DNA from: Amycolatopsis orientalis DSM 40040 = KCTC 9412
GTDB lineage: Bacteria > Actinomycetota > Actinomycetes > Mycobacteriales > Pseudonocardiaceae
Length of the DNA stretch: 64,000 nt
Reading direction: 5' to 3'
NCBI RefSeq assembly: GCF_000478275.1
Contig: NZ_ASJB01000099.1
Coordinates: 62,001-126,000 of the forward strand
In this document: positions 50,146-57,704 of the stretch, in pieces
Layout of the letters: every line of letters begins with the position of its first letter
Numbering within the stretch: position 1 is the stretch's first letter
Notes under the pieces: generated by a model
Seen by the model: the letters and a program-made list of their open reading frames with translations, nothing else
Told to the model about the DNA's origin: nothing
Database searches by the model: none
Position numbers and translations under genes: made by a program

Positions 50146-50492
50146 GGCGACACTCCGAGGGCGACGAGGTAGCCGGCGACGAGCGCCGCGCTGACCAGCG
50201 CCGGTACCAGGTCGCGGCTTCGGTCGTGGTTGCGCACGTGGGTGACGAGGGCGCCCGCGAGCAGGAGAAGCAGGCCGACGGCGGCCAAGATGCCGAGCAC
50301 CGGCACGGCCAAGCCGAACAGGAGTCCGGCGGCGCCGGCGATCTCCAGCGCACCGATGCCGCGGTAGGCGCCGACGGAGAACCCGGCATGCGCGGCGCGT
50401 TCCCGCATGGGCGCGAGCGCGAACACCTTGGCCGCACCGAAAAGGAAGAAGACGGCCGCCCCGAGGACGGACAGTACGATCAGGACGGTCAT
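50142..50492 (-). CDS. DoxX-like membrane protein
   Basis: A 116-residue four-helix membrane protein from ATG 50492. It starts TVLIVLSVLGAAVFFLFGAA, continues KVFALAPMRERAAHAGFSVG, and has further helices (IGALEIAGAAGLLFGLAVPV, LAAVGLLLLLAGALVTHVR). The A/GxxKL-like first helix and E in GALEIAG are family features. DoxX-like proteins accompany oxygenase operons but their function is unsettled. It overlaps both neighbours by 4 bp, so it is an integral part of the operon. Confidence 0.88.
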   Translation of the reverse strand: MTVLIVLSVLGAAVFFLFGAAKVFALAPMRERAAHAGFSVGAYRGIGALEIAGAAGLLFGLAVPVLGILAAVGLLLLLAGALVTHVRNHDRSRDLVPALVSAALVAGYLVALGVSP

Positions 50493-52366
50493 GATTTTCC
50501 TTGGCAGGTCAAGCGGGTGGAAACGGTGTAGCGGGCGAGAGTCGCCGCCACCTTTGACTCGTCCACTTCGGACGGAAGGGTGACGGTGGCGACCACGGTT
50601 CCGTCCTCGATCACCGCGTCGACGGTCGCCCCGTCGAACGCCACCAGCGCCTCGGTGATCGCGCGGCGATTGGCGTCGGCACGCAGCGCGAGCTTGTAGG
50701 GCTTGCCGACATCGGTCACCGGCAGCGCGTCGAGCACTGTGACCTCCTTCGGTGCGGCGGCCCGCTCGGGCACGCGGCCGGCGGCCCACGCCCGCAGTTC
50801 GTCCTCGGTGACGGTGGCACCGGGAACGAGGGTCACGTACGCGACGGGGACCTCTCCGGAATGCTCGTCCGGACGACCGACCGCGCCGGCCGCGGTCACG
50901 TCCGGGTGGCTCAGGAGGGCGTCCTCGATCATCGCCGGGTCGATGTTGTGGCCGCCGCGGATGATGAGGTCTTTGACCCGGCCGGCCAGCCGCACGAATC
51001 CGTCGGCGTCCAGCCGGGCCAGGTCACCGGTGTCCAGCCAGCCGTCACGGAGTTTGCCGAGGCCGTCCAGGACGTACGCGTTTCCGGCACGTCCTACGAC
51101 ATAGCCGGGGAACACGGTGGGACCGCCGATGGCCAGCACCCCGGTCTCGCCGCCGGGCAGCTCCTCCCCCGTTTCCGGGTGGACGACCTTCATTCGCTGG
51201 TACGGCATGCGTTGGCCGACACTGCCGGGACGCGGTGCGTCGGGAAAGCTGCGTGCGCTGGCGCAGGTGGCTTCGGTGAGCCCGTAGCCCTCGACCAGGG
51301 TGACGCCGGTGTGTGTCTGGAAGCCCGCCCGCACCGCCGCGGGCAGCGGCGAAGCGCCGACCATGGCGAATCGCAGGCTGGCGATGTCGGCGTCCACCGG
51401 GCACTGCGCGAGCACCGCGTACACGGTCGGCACCGCGCTCATCGCGGCGATCCGGTGGTGCTCGACGATCTTCCAGAACTGCCCGTACAACGCCGGTTCG
51501 CGGTAGCCGAGCGGGCCGGCCCACACCGCGTGCTGGCCCTTGAACAGCGGCGCGAGCAGCGTGACCACCAGCGCGTTGACGTGGAACAGCGGCAGCGCCG
51601 CGAAGACGGCCGAGCCGGGGTCGAGCAGCGAGTTGGCCGCGATCATCCACGCGTCGGTGACCTCGTTGGCGTGCGTGTGCGCGGCGAGCTTCGGCGCCCC
51701 GGTAGTGCCTCCCGTGTGGAACAACGCGGCCAGGTCCGACGCCACCGGGGGTTCACCGTCGAAGTCGGTGGCGTCGTGGCCAGCCGCGAGGTCGGCGAGG
51801 TAGCCGACACGCACCCCTTTGATGGCGGGCAGTGCGGCCGGTTCGCCGGCCGCGCCGGTCGGGCGCAGCACGAGGACGACGTCCAGCTCGGCGGCCAGGG
51901 TCCGAGCGGTGTCCCAGATTTCCGGGGCGAGTTCCGGCCCGGCGGTGATCAGCACGCGCGCGCCGGACCGGCGGAGCAGTTCGCCGAGGTGGTCGCGGGA
52001 CAGGCCGCCGTTCAGCGGGGCCGCGATCCCGGCGAGCTGCGCGGCGAGGGTCGCCGGGATCAGGTCGGCGCAGTTGGGGGCCATCAGGGCCACGGCGTCG
52101 CCGCGCCGGATTCCCAGCTCCCACAACAGGTTCGCGTAGCGGTGGACGTCGGCGAGCAGCTCGGCGAAGGTGCGCCGGACCGGTTCTCGCCACCGCGCCG
52201 CCTCGGGCAACACGGTGGTCGCCGGGTGATCCGGCCACCACCCGGCGGCGCGGGAGAGCAGGGCGTAGGTCGACTCCGGCAAGCCTCGTTCGGCGAGCGG
52301 GACGGCCTCGATCGCGGCCAGATCGGCGGGCTCCGCGTAGCGGGGCCACAGGGAAGCGCCGGTCAT
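50489..52366 (-). CDS. Acyl-CoA synthetase / AMP-dependent ligase
   Basis: A 625-residue ANL-superfamily ligase; ATG 52366 overlaps the preceding stop. The AMP-binding motif is LFHTGGTTGAPKLAAHTH, followed by VEGYGLTEATCAS, DGWLDTGDLARLDADGFVRL and GRVKDLIIRGGHNIDPAMIE. A Lys in TDVGKPYKLALR fits the catalytic C-terminal Lys. The C-terminus carries about 80 extra residues beyond the ligase core (FDGATVDAVIEDGTVVATVT). It likely activates an aromatic or ring-cleavage acid as CoA thioester. Placed between dioxygenase-hydrolase and hydroxylase genes, it suggests that a CoA ester takes part in the pathway. Confidence 0.92.
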   Translation of the reverse strand: MTGASLWPRYAEPADLAAIEAVPLAERGLPESTYALLSRAAGWWPDHPATTVLPEAARWREPVRRTFAELLADVHRYANLLWELGIRRGDAVALMAPNCADLIPATLAAQLAGIAAPLNGGLSRDHLGELLRRSGARVLITAGPELAPEIWDTARTLAAELDVVLVLRPTGAAGEPAALPAIKGVRVGYLADLAAGHDATDFDGEPPVASDLAALFHTGGTTGAPKLAAHTHANEVTDAWMIAANSLLDPGSAVFAALPLFHVNALVVTLLAPLFKGQHAVWAGPLGYREPALYGQFWKIVEHHRIAAMSAVPTVYAVLAQCPVDADIASLRFAMVGASPLPAAVRAGFQTHTGVTLVEGYGLTEATCASARSFPDAPRPGSVGQRMPYQRMKVVHPETGEELPGGETGVLAIGGPTVFPGYVVGRAGNAYVLDGLGKLRDGWLDTGDLARLDADGFVRLAGRVKDLIIRGGHNIDPAMIEDALLSHPDVTAAGAVGRPDEHSGEVPVAYVTLVPGATVTEDELRAWAAGRVPERAAAPKEVTVLDALPVTDVGKPYKLALRADANRRAITEALVAFDGATVDAVIEDGTVVATVTLPSEVDESKVAATLARYTVSTRLTCQGKS

Positions 52367-53298
52367 CGCTGGCACCTCACGACCGTGCGCTGGGTGCCCA
52401 GGTCGAGGGCGCCGTCGTCGGTTGCGATCGACGCCTCGACGACGTCGCCGTCAGCCAGATACTTCGAGTTCTTCGCCTGGCCCTTGAAGAACAGCTTCCA
52501 TTTCAGTGCCGGCGGCAGCAGCGCGGCGAGCTTCTCGACAGCCTTCGGCGGTGCGGACAACGCGGTGCCGGCGGGAGTCCCGGTGAGCACCAGATCGCCG
52601 GGATCCAGCCGCTGGAACCGGGCCAAGGCATGCAGGGCCTCGAGCGGGCGGTGGATCATGTCGGCGCCGACGACCGCGTTCTGGCGCACCGTGCCGTTGA
52701 CCGACAGCCGCAGCCGCAGGTCGGCGAACCGCCCGAACTCACCGGCGTCCAAGAGCACGAGGGCGGGCCCGACCGGGGTGAACGTCGGGTAGGACTTGGC
52801 TTCGTAGAACTGGGTTTGCGGCAGCTGGATGTCGCGGGCGGACACGTCGTCGGTCACCACCAGACCCGCGACGCAGTCCTGCGGAGCGGTGATCTCGCTG
52901 CCGACAGGGATCTCCCGGCCGATGACCAGCCCGATCTCCACCTCGTAGTCGAGCAGCCGCACGTGCGCCGGTTTGACGACGTCGTCGAACGGACCGCTGA
53001 TCGAGCCGGACGCCTTGCGGAAGAACGTCAGGGGCACCGTTTTCGGGTCCATCCCGGCGTCCGTGACGTGCGAGGTGAAGTTGGTCATCTGGGCGACCAC
53101 ACGGCAGGGCGCGGTGACCGGGGAGACCAGGTCGAGCGAGGAGACCGGCACGGTGTCCTCGGAGCCGGCCGCGGCCGTGACCGCCGCGCGGTCACCGAGC
53201 AGTTCGGCGGTGGTCTCCGCCGCCGTGTCGATCTTCGCCGCGCCGGACGGGGTGTCGAGGTACCAGGCGTCGGCGGTTCGCAGGACGGTCAGACTCAT
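52363..53298 (-). CDS. Fumarylacetoacetate hydrolase family protein
   Basis: A 311-residue FAH-family enzyme. The metal-binding core shows LLDYEVEIGLVIGREI (the ExE motif), VTDDVSARDIQLPQTQFYEA, LTGTPAGTALS and DGDVVEASI. Members hydrolyse C-C bonds or isomerise/decarboxylate ring-cleavage products with Mg2+. It overlaps both the extradiol dioxygenase and the AMP ligase genes by 4 bp. It is thus expected to act on the ring-fission product. The exact reaction (hydrolysis, isomerisation or hydration) cannot be read from sequence. Confidence 0.93.
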   Translation of the reverse strand: MSLTVLRTADAWYLDTPSGAAKIDTAAETTAELLGDRAAVTAAAGSEDTVPVSSLDLVSPVTAPCRVVAQMTNFTSHVTDAGMDPKTVPLTFFRKASGSISGPFDDVVKPAHVRLLDYEVEIGLVIGREIPVGSEITAPQDCVAGLVVTDDVSARDIQLPQTQFYEAKSYPTFTPVGPALVLLDAGEFGRFADLRLRLSVNGTVRQNAVVGADMIHRPLEALHALARFQRLDPGDLVLTGTPAGTALSAPPKAVEKLAALLPPALKWKLFFKGQAKNSKYLADGDVVEASIATDDGALDLGTQRTVVRCQR

Positions 53299-54419
53299 GA
53301 GCGGGCCACTTTCAGCAGGCCCAGGAAGCGCTGGGCGTCGAATTCGTTGTCTTCACGCAGCGCGGCGAACACCGCACGCAGCTCGCGCAGGGATCCCTTG
53401 CCCGGCTTGACACCGAGGAAGTCGGCGGTCGCCGGCGGCCCCCACTGGGCCAGGCCGGAGGCGGTCATCGGCGCCCAGCCGGGCTCGAGGGTGTTGTCGA
53501 ACAGGTCACCGTCGCTGAAGTGCTCGACCAGGAACCCGTCCGGGTCACGCCAGTAGTCGAACAGCTGGCTGCCCTCGATGTGCCGGCCGATGCCCCACGA
53601 ATGGTGGTAGCCCTGCGCGCGCAGGTACTCGCCGCCGGCGGCCAGCGCGTCGAGGTCGGCGACCTGGTAAGCGGAGTGCACGTAGCGGTCGGCGGGGCCG
53701 AGCACCATGGCCAGCGTGTGGTGATCGACCGGAGTGGCACCCCGGTCGCACCGGATGAAGCTCATGACCGGTCCGCGCTCGCGCTGCCCGGGGTAGTACA
53801 GGAAGTCGCTGACGATCATGCCGAGGTGTTCCACGTACCAGTCCAGCGCCTCGCGGTAGCGGGTCGTCTGCAGCACCACGTGTCCGAGCCGCTGCGCCAG
53901 CGCCGGGGCCCGGGGCGGGCGTTGCGTGGCGTTGACCCGCCGGACCTCGTGGCCGAAGTTGAGCAGCTGCGGGTCCTGCGGCGGCAGCGCTGGCAGTTCG
54001 TCCGTGTCCGAAACGACCCGGACCCGCAGGCCGCTCGGATCGGGCAGGTCCACGACGACGCCGCCGAGCGTCTCCGGCAGCCTGTTCGCCTGCCGCCCGG
54101 TGGCTTCGGCCAGCCGCAGGACGTCGCCCGGGGCTGCGGCCAGGAACGCCGGACCCAGGAACTTCGACCGCGCCCCCTTGCGGATGATCACGCACGGCGC
54201 GCCGGCATCGGTGCCTCGCAGGTGCAGCTCGCGGCCGGTGCTGAGCACGGTGGTGAACCCGAAGGCCCGGGCGAACATCTCCGCCCGCTTCAGATCCGGC
54301 TTTTCGAACTCCAGCCAGGCCAGGTCGTGCACCTTGATCACCGGGTTGGCCGCCCGGCCGGGGTGCTCACCCGCGAGCGCACCGTGCTCGCTGTGCAGTC
54401 CGCTGTGCGGATCTCCCAC
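53295..54419 (-). CDS. Extradiol ring-cleavage dioxygenase (VOC superfamily)
   Basis: A 374-residue two-domain type I extradiol dioxygenase from GTG 54419, with GGAGGGAG upstream. The N-domain (about 28-150) begins VIKVHDLAWLEFEKPDLKRA. The C-domain (about 175-320) has the Fe(II) ligands: His in RLGHVVLQTTRYREAL, His in YVHSAYQVADLDAL and Glu in PDGFLVEHFSDGD. It should cleave a catechol next to the diol with O2. It opens the operon, so ring cleavage is the committed step under TetR control. Confidence 0.9.
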   Translation of the reverse strand: MGDPHSGLHSEHGALAGEHPGRAANPVIKVHDLAWLEFEKPDLKRAEMFARAFGFTTVLSTGRELHLRGTDAGAPCVIIRKGARSKFLGPAFLAAAPGDVLRLAEATGRQANRLPETLGGVVVDLPDPSGLRVRVVSDTDELPALPPQDPQLLNFGHEVRRVNATQRPPRAPALAQRLGHVVLQTTRYREALDWYVEHLGMIVSDFLYYPGQRERGPVMSFIRCDRGATPVDHHTLAMVLGPADRYVHSAYQVADLDALAAGGEYLRAQGYHHSWGIGRHIEGSQLFDYWRDPDGFLVEHFSDGDLFDNTLEPGWAPMTASGLAQWGPPATADFLGVKPGKGSLRELRAVFAALREDNEFDAQRFLGLLKVARS

Positions 54420-54443
54420 GGCTGCTCCCTCCGTCCACGTTGA

Positions 54444-54505
54444 TGACGATATCGTCAGTTACGAGCACATCCTCAGTCAAGAGTTTCTGACGATTTCCTC
54501 ATCAG
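54444..54505. promoter_or_regulatory. Two TetR-type operators between divergent operons
   Basis: TGACGATATCGTCA (54444-54457) is a perfect 14-bp palindrome. A second, looser site TGACGATTTCCTCATCAG (54488-54505) shares the TGACGA half and a facing TCATCA, 44 bp (about four turns) downstream. They lie between the dioxygenase operon and the TetR gene at 54556. Confidence 0.75.
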
Positions 54506-54555
54506 TGACGCGATAGGCTAGGATGCGGCGACGACCAGAGAAGACGGGAGTACGG

Positions 54556-55212
54556 ATGCCGGAGCGCGCTCCGAGCCGGCTGGAACGGCGCAAGGCTCAC
54601 ACCCGCGCAGCCCTGGTCCGGGCGGCCCAGGCCCTCATCGCCGAAGGGAAGACCGCGGCGCCGATCCTGGAGATCACCCAGGCCGCGGACGTCGGGATGG
54701 GGTCGTTCTACAACCACTTCGAGACGAAAGAGCAGCTCTTCCAGGCCGCGGTCGAGGACGCCCTCGACACGCACGGCGCCCTGCTGGACGAGCTGACCGC
54801 CGGCCTGGACGACCCGGCGCAGGTCTTCGCGCAGAGTTTCCGGCTGACCGGGCGCCTGCACCGGCGGCATCCCGAACTCAGCAAGGTGCTCCTGCACCAC
54901 GGTCTCGAGCTCGCCACCTCGAAGAGCGGGCTCGCTCCCCGCGCCCACCGCGACATCGAGGCCGCCGTGCGAGCCGGCCGCTTCACCGTCCAGGACACCG
55001 AACTCGCCATGGTCACGGTCGCCGGGACCGCGCTCGGCCTCGGCCACCTGCTGCACCGGCAGCCCGAGCGCGACGACGCCGCCACGACCGACCAGGTGGC
55101 CGAGGACCTGCTGCGCATGCTCGGCCTCACCGCGGCCGAGGCCCACGAGGTCTGCAGCCGGCCACTACCCGACCTCGACACCACCGCGACCGGTCCGGAC
55201 ACCGCCGCCTGA
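54556..55212 (+). CDS. TetR-family regulator of the dioxygenase operon
   Basis: A 218-residue TetR-type regulator. ATG 54556 follows GGGAG at proper spacing; an upstream start at 54523 lies in the operator region. HTH: AALVRAAQALIAEGKTAAPI then LEITQAADVGMGSFYNHFET. The ligand domain contains a run LHRRHPELSKVLLHHGLELA. It is divergent from the eight-gene catabolic operon, with two operator-like repeats in between, and most likely represses it until a pathway intermediate binds. Confidence 0.93.
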   Translation: MPERAPSRLERRKAHTRAALVRAAQALIAEGKTAAPILEITQAADVGMGSFYNHFETKEQLFQAAVEDALDTHGALLDELTAGLDDPAQVFAQSFRLTGRLHRRHPELSKVLLHHGLELATSKSGLAPRAHRDIEAAVRAGRFTVQDTELAMVTVAGTALGLGHLLHRQPERDDAATTDQVAEDLLRMLGLTAAEAHEVCSRPLPDLDTTATGPDTAA

Positions 55213-55273
55213 ACACAACGGGCCCACTCTCCACCCTGAACCAGCCGGCCGAGCACCTGTCCGCGAGTTCCCG

Positions 55274-55957
55274 TCAGCGGGCGTCCAGCTGGCGTAGGCC
55301 GCCGATGATCAGCTCCAGACCGAAGGCGAACTCGTCTTCCAGCGGCACCGGCAAGGAGTCCACGACCGCGAGGGTGGCCGGGAACTCCGCCGGCGACACG
55401 TGGCGGAAATGTGCCGACGCCCGCTCCGGCTCGGCGTCGTCGCCCGATCCGGCGAGCTGGATCGCGAAGCCGAGGACGTAGCGCGCAAGGGTCGCGTAGG
55501 CGCGCGCCGCGAGGCTCGGCGGGAGGCCACCGGCGAGCAGGACGGCCAGGCAGCGTTCCCGCAGCACCATCGCGTTCGGCCCGGTCGGCGTCTGCTCCAT
55601 CAGCAGGGGTGCGATCTTCCGGTGCCGGCCCAGCGTGTCGAACATCGACTGGGCGATCGCCCGGCAGGCCTGGTCCCAGCTCAGCTCCGCCAGCACCCGG
55701 GGGTCGAGGTCCGCCTCGCCGAATACGCGATCGATCACGTGGGTGATCAAGGCCGCCCGGTTGCCGAAGTGGCGGTACAGCGTGGCCGTACCCGATTCGA
55801 GCCGTTGCGCGAGAGTGCGCATCGACAGAGCTTCAGCGCCTTCCTCGTCGACGAGCTGTAAGGCCGTGGCGAGGATCCGGTCCAGCGGGACGGCGGGTCG
55901 ACCCCGTGATCGTCGTGTGGACGCGGTGGCTTCGGCAGGCAGTGACGAACTCGGCAC
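55274..55957 (-). CDS. TetR-family regulator of the alpha/beta-hydrolase operon
   Basis: A 227-residue regulator with an N-terminal basic arm (STRRSRGRPAVP), HTH ILATALQLVDEEGAEALSMR and TLAQRLESGTATLYRHFGNR, and a TetR class C-terminal ligand domain (FDTLGRHRKIAPLLMEQTPT, YATLARYVLGFAIQLAGSGD). It is closer to the TetR/TetR_C type than the one at 54556. It is divergent from the gene at 56017; a 25-bp palindrome overlaps that gene's start. It converges on the other TetR gene, so two regulators control two divergent operons. Confidence 0.92.
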   Translation of the reverse strand: MPSSSLPAEATASTRRSRGRPAVPLDRILATALQLVDEEGAEALSMRTLAQRLESGTATLYRHFGNRAALITHVIDRVFGEADLDPRVLAELSWDQACRAIAQSMFDTLGRHRKIAPLLMEQTPTGPNAMVLRERCLAVLLAGGLPPSLAARAYATLARYVLGFAIQLAGSGDDAEPERASAHFRHVSPAEFPATLAVVDSLPVPLEDEFAFGLELIIGGLRQLDAR

Positions 55958-55993
55958 ACCCAGAAGTATGGCCTCACGTTGACACCCACCGCA

Positions 55994-56018
55994 ATAATGG
56001 CAACACTGTTGCCATTAT
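55994..56018. promoter_or_regulatory. TetR operator overlapping a start codon
   Basis: ATAATGGCAAC (55994-56004) and GTTGCCATTAT (56008-56018) are exact inverted arms around ACT. The right arm contains the first two bases of the ATG at 56017. No ribosome site is possible in this sequence, so the gene is probably leaderless and repression blocks the transcription start. Confidence 0.85.
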
Positions 56019-56808
56019 GAAGAGCACCCACACCCAGTCAGTTTCGGTCGACGGCCTGCACGTTCACTACGAACGCGCAGGCCACGGGCCCGCGGTGGTA
56101 CTTCTGCACGGCAGCGGGTCGTCGTTGGAGGGCTTCGAGCGGGTCGCGGCGCTGTTGTCGCCGTCCCATGACGTGATCCGCCCGGATCTGCCCGGCTTCG
56201 GTCGGACGGGGCCGCGGCCCGATCGCGACTACCGCGTCCGGACCTACGCGGACACGATCGCCCGTTTCATGACCGCGCTAGGCCTGCCGCACTTCGCGGT
56301 GGCCGGGAACTCGCTCGGCGGCAACATCGCGTGGAACCTCGCCCTGGACGCCCCCGAGCGGGTGGACGCGCTGGTACTGATCAACGCCACGGGCTACCCG
56401 GAGAAGACCCTGCCCGCCGGGTTGCGGCTGGCCCGGAATCCCCTGCTTCGCCCACTGCTGCGGCGTTGGCTGCCGCGCAGCGCGACGGAACGCGGGCTGC
56501 GGGAAGCCGTCGGCGCGAACAAGGCGATCGTGGACGACGCCATGGTCGACCGGGTGCACGCGCTGACGAGCCGCCCGGGGAATCGGTCGGCGTTCGTCGA
56601 CTTCGCCAACACCGACCAGCCCGACCGCAGCGCCGAAACCCCCAAGATCTCGGTGCCGACGCTGGTCCTGCGTAGCGCCGGCGTCGACGGCCAGCACTTC
56701 GCCCGCGACATCCCGGGCGCCGTCGAGCGGGTCCACACCGACGGTGGCCACCTGCTTCCGGAAGAGGCCCCGGCCTGGGTGGCCGCGGCGATCAAGGAGT
56801 TCCTGTGA
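56017..56808 (+). CDS. Alpha/beta hydrolase (meta-cleavage-product hydrolase-like)
   Basis: A 263-residue alpha/beta hydrolase from ATG 56017. The oxyanion HG is GPAVVLLHGSGSS, nucleophile elbow GNSLGG (Ser99), late acid near VDGQHF and catalytic His245 in GGHLLPEE. The cap is short. The sequence resembles BphD/MhpC-type C-C hydrolases of ring-fission products. It is the first gene of a plus-strand operon and overlaps the second hydrolase by 1 bp (TGATG). It is likely leaderless and controlled by the TetR at 55274. A conventional esterase role is also possible. Confidence 0.88.
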   Translation: MKSTHTQSVSVDGLHVHYERAGHGPAVVLLHGSGSSLEGFERVAALLSPSHDVIRPDLPGFGRTGPRPDRDYRVRTYADTIARFMTALGLPHFAVAGNSLGGNIAWNLALDAPERVDALVLINATGYPEKTLPAGLRLARNPLLRPLLRRWLPRSATERGLREAVGANKAIVDDAMVDRVHALTSRPGNRSAFVDFANTDQPDRSAETPKISVPTLVLRSAGVDGQHFARDIPGAVERVHTDGGHLLPEEAPAWVAAAIKEFL

Positions 56809-57704
56809 TGAAGTACTTCGTCGCCTCGGACGAGGACCACCGGCTCGACGCGGCCGCACGACGGACTCTGCGCGGCAGCTTCGTCGACCTGACCGACGGG
56901 GTGACGCACTACGAGCTGACCGGTCCCGACGACGGGGAACTCGTCGTCCTCGTCGGCGGCCTCACGATCCCGCTGTCCTATTGGGACGGTCTCGCGGCCC
57001 GCTTGCACACCCGCGGCCTGCGCACTCTCGCCTACAGCGCCTACGGCCGCGGCTACTCCGATCGCATCCGGGGCCGCTACGACGAAGCGTTGTTCGTCCG
57101 GCAGCTCGACGAGCTGACCTCGGCCGTGGACCCCACGCCGCCGCGGCACGTCGTCGGCACCTCGATGGGTGCTCTGATCGCGATGGCCTACGCGACCCTG
57201 CACCCCGAATCGGTCACCACGCTCACCATCGTGGGCCCGGCCGGGCTGGGCGAACGTCCCCGCGCACAACGGTTGCTGCGCAACGATTTCCTCGCCGGAT
57301 TCGTCGCCCGCCGCTTCGGCCGCAAGCTCCTGGAAGGCCACCTCGGGCACAACGTCCGCGACCCCGGGCTCTCCGCCCGGCTGGTCGCCATGGTGCGGGA
57401 CGCCTACCGGTACGAAGGCTCCCTCTACGCGTTCTTCCAGACCCTGCAACGCTTTCCGCTCTACGAACGGCAGGACCTGTTCCGCAGCACGGGCGATCTG
57501 GGCCTTCCGATCCTGCTGGTGTGGGGCGACGACGACCAGGTCACCCCGGTCACCCACCTCGACACCGTCCACGACCTGTTGCGCCCCCGGCAGACCCACG
57601 TCATCACCGAATGCGGCCACATGGCCCCCTACGAACGACCGGACGACGTCGGCGACCTGCTCGCGTCGTTCGCCGTTCCCCACCCGGATCGGCTCGAACC
57701 ATGA
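56808..57704 (+). CDS. Second alpha/beta hydrolase
   Basis: A 298-residue alpha/beta hydrolase; ATG 56808 shares a base with the previous stop (a GTG at 56805 also fits). VVLVGGLTIPLSYWDGLA replaces the usual HG by GG; the elbow is GTSMGAL with Ser119, the acid in WGDDDQVTP, and His in ECGHMAP. Missing the oxyanion His is unusual but seen in some subfamilies. Two dissimilar hydrolases in tandem suggest either sequential steps or two ring-fission products. It overlaps the next gene by 4 bp. Confidence 0.87.
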   Translation: MKYFVASDEDHRLDAAARRTLRGSFVDLTDGVTHYELTGPDDGELVVLVGGLTIPLSYWDGLAARLHTRGLRTLAYSAYGRGYSDRIRGRYDEALFVRQLDELTSAVDPTPPRHVVGTSMGALIAMAYATLHPESVTTLTIVGPAGLGERPRAQRLLRNDFLAGFVARRFGRKLLEGHLGHNVRDPGLSARLVAMVRDAYRYEGSLYAFFQTLQRFPLYERQDLFRSTGDLGLPILLVWGDDDQVTPVTHLDTVHDLLRPRQTHVITECGHMAPYERPDDVGDLLASFAVPHPDRLEP

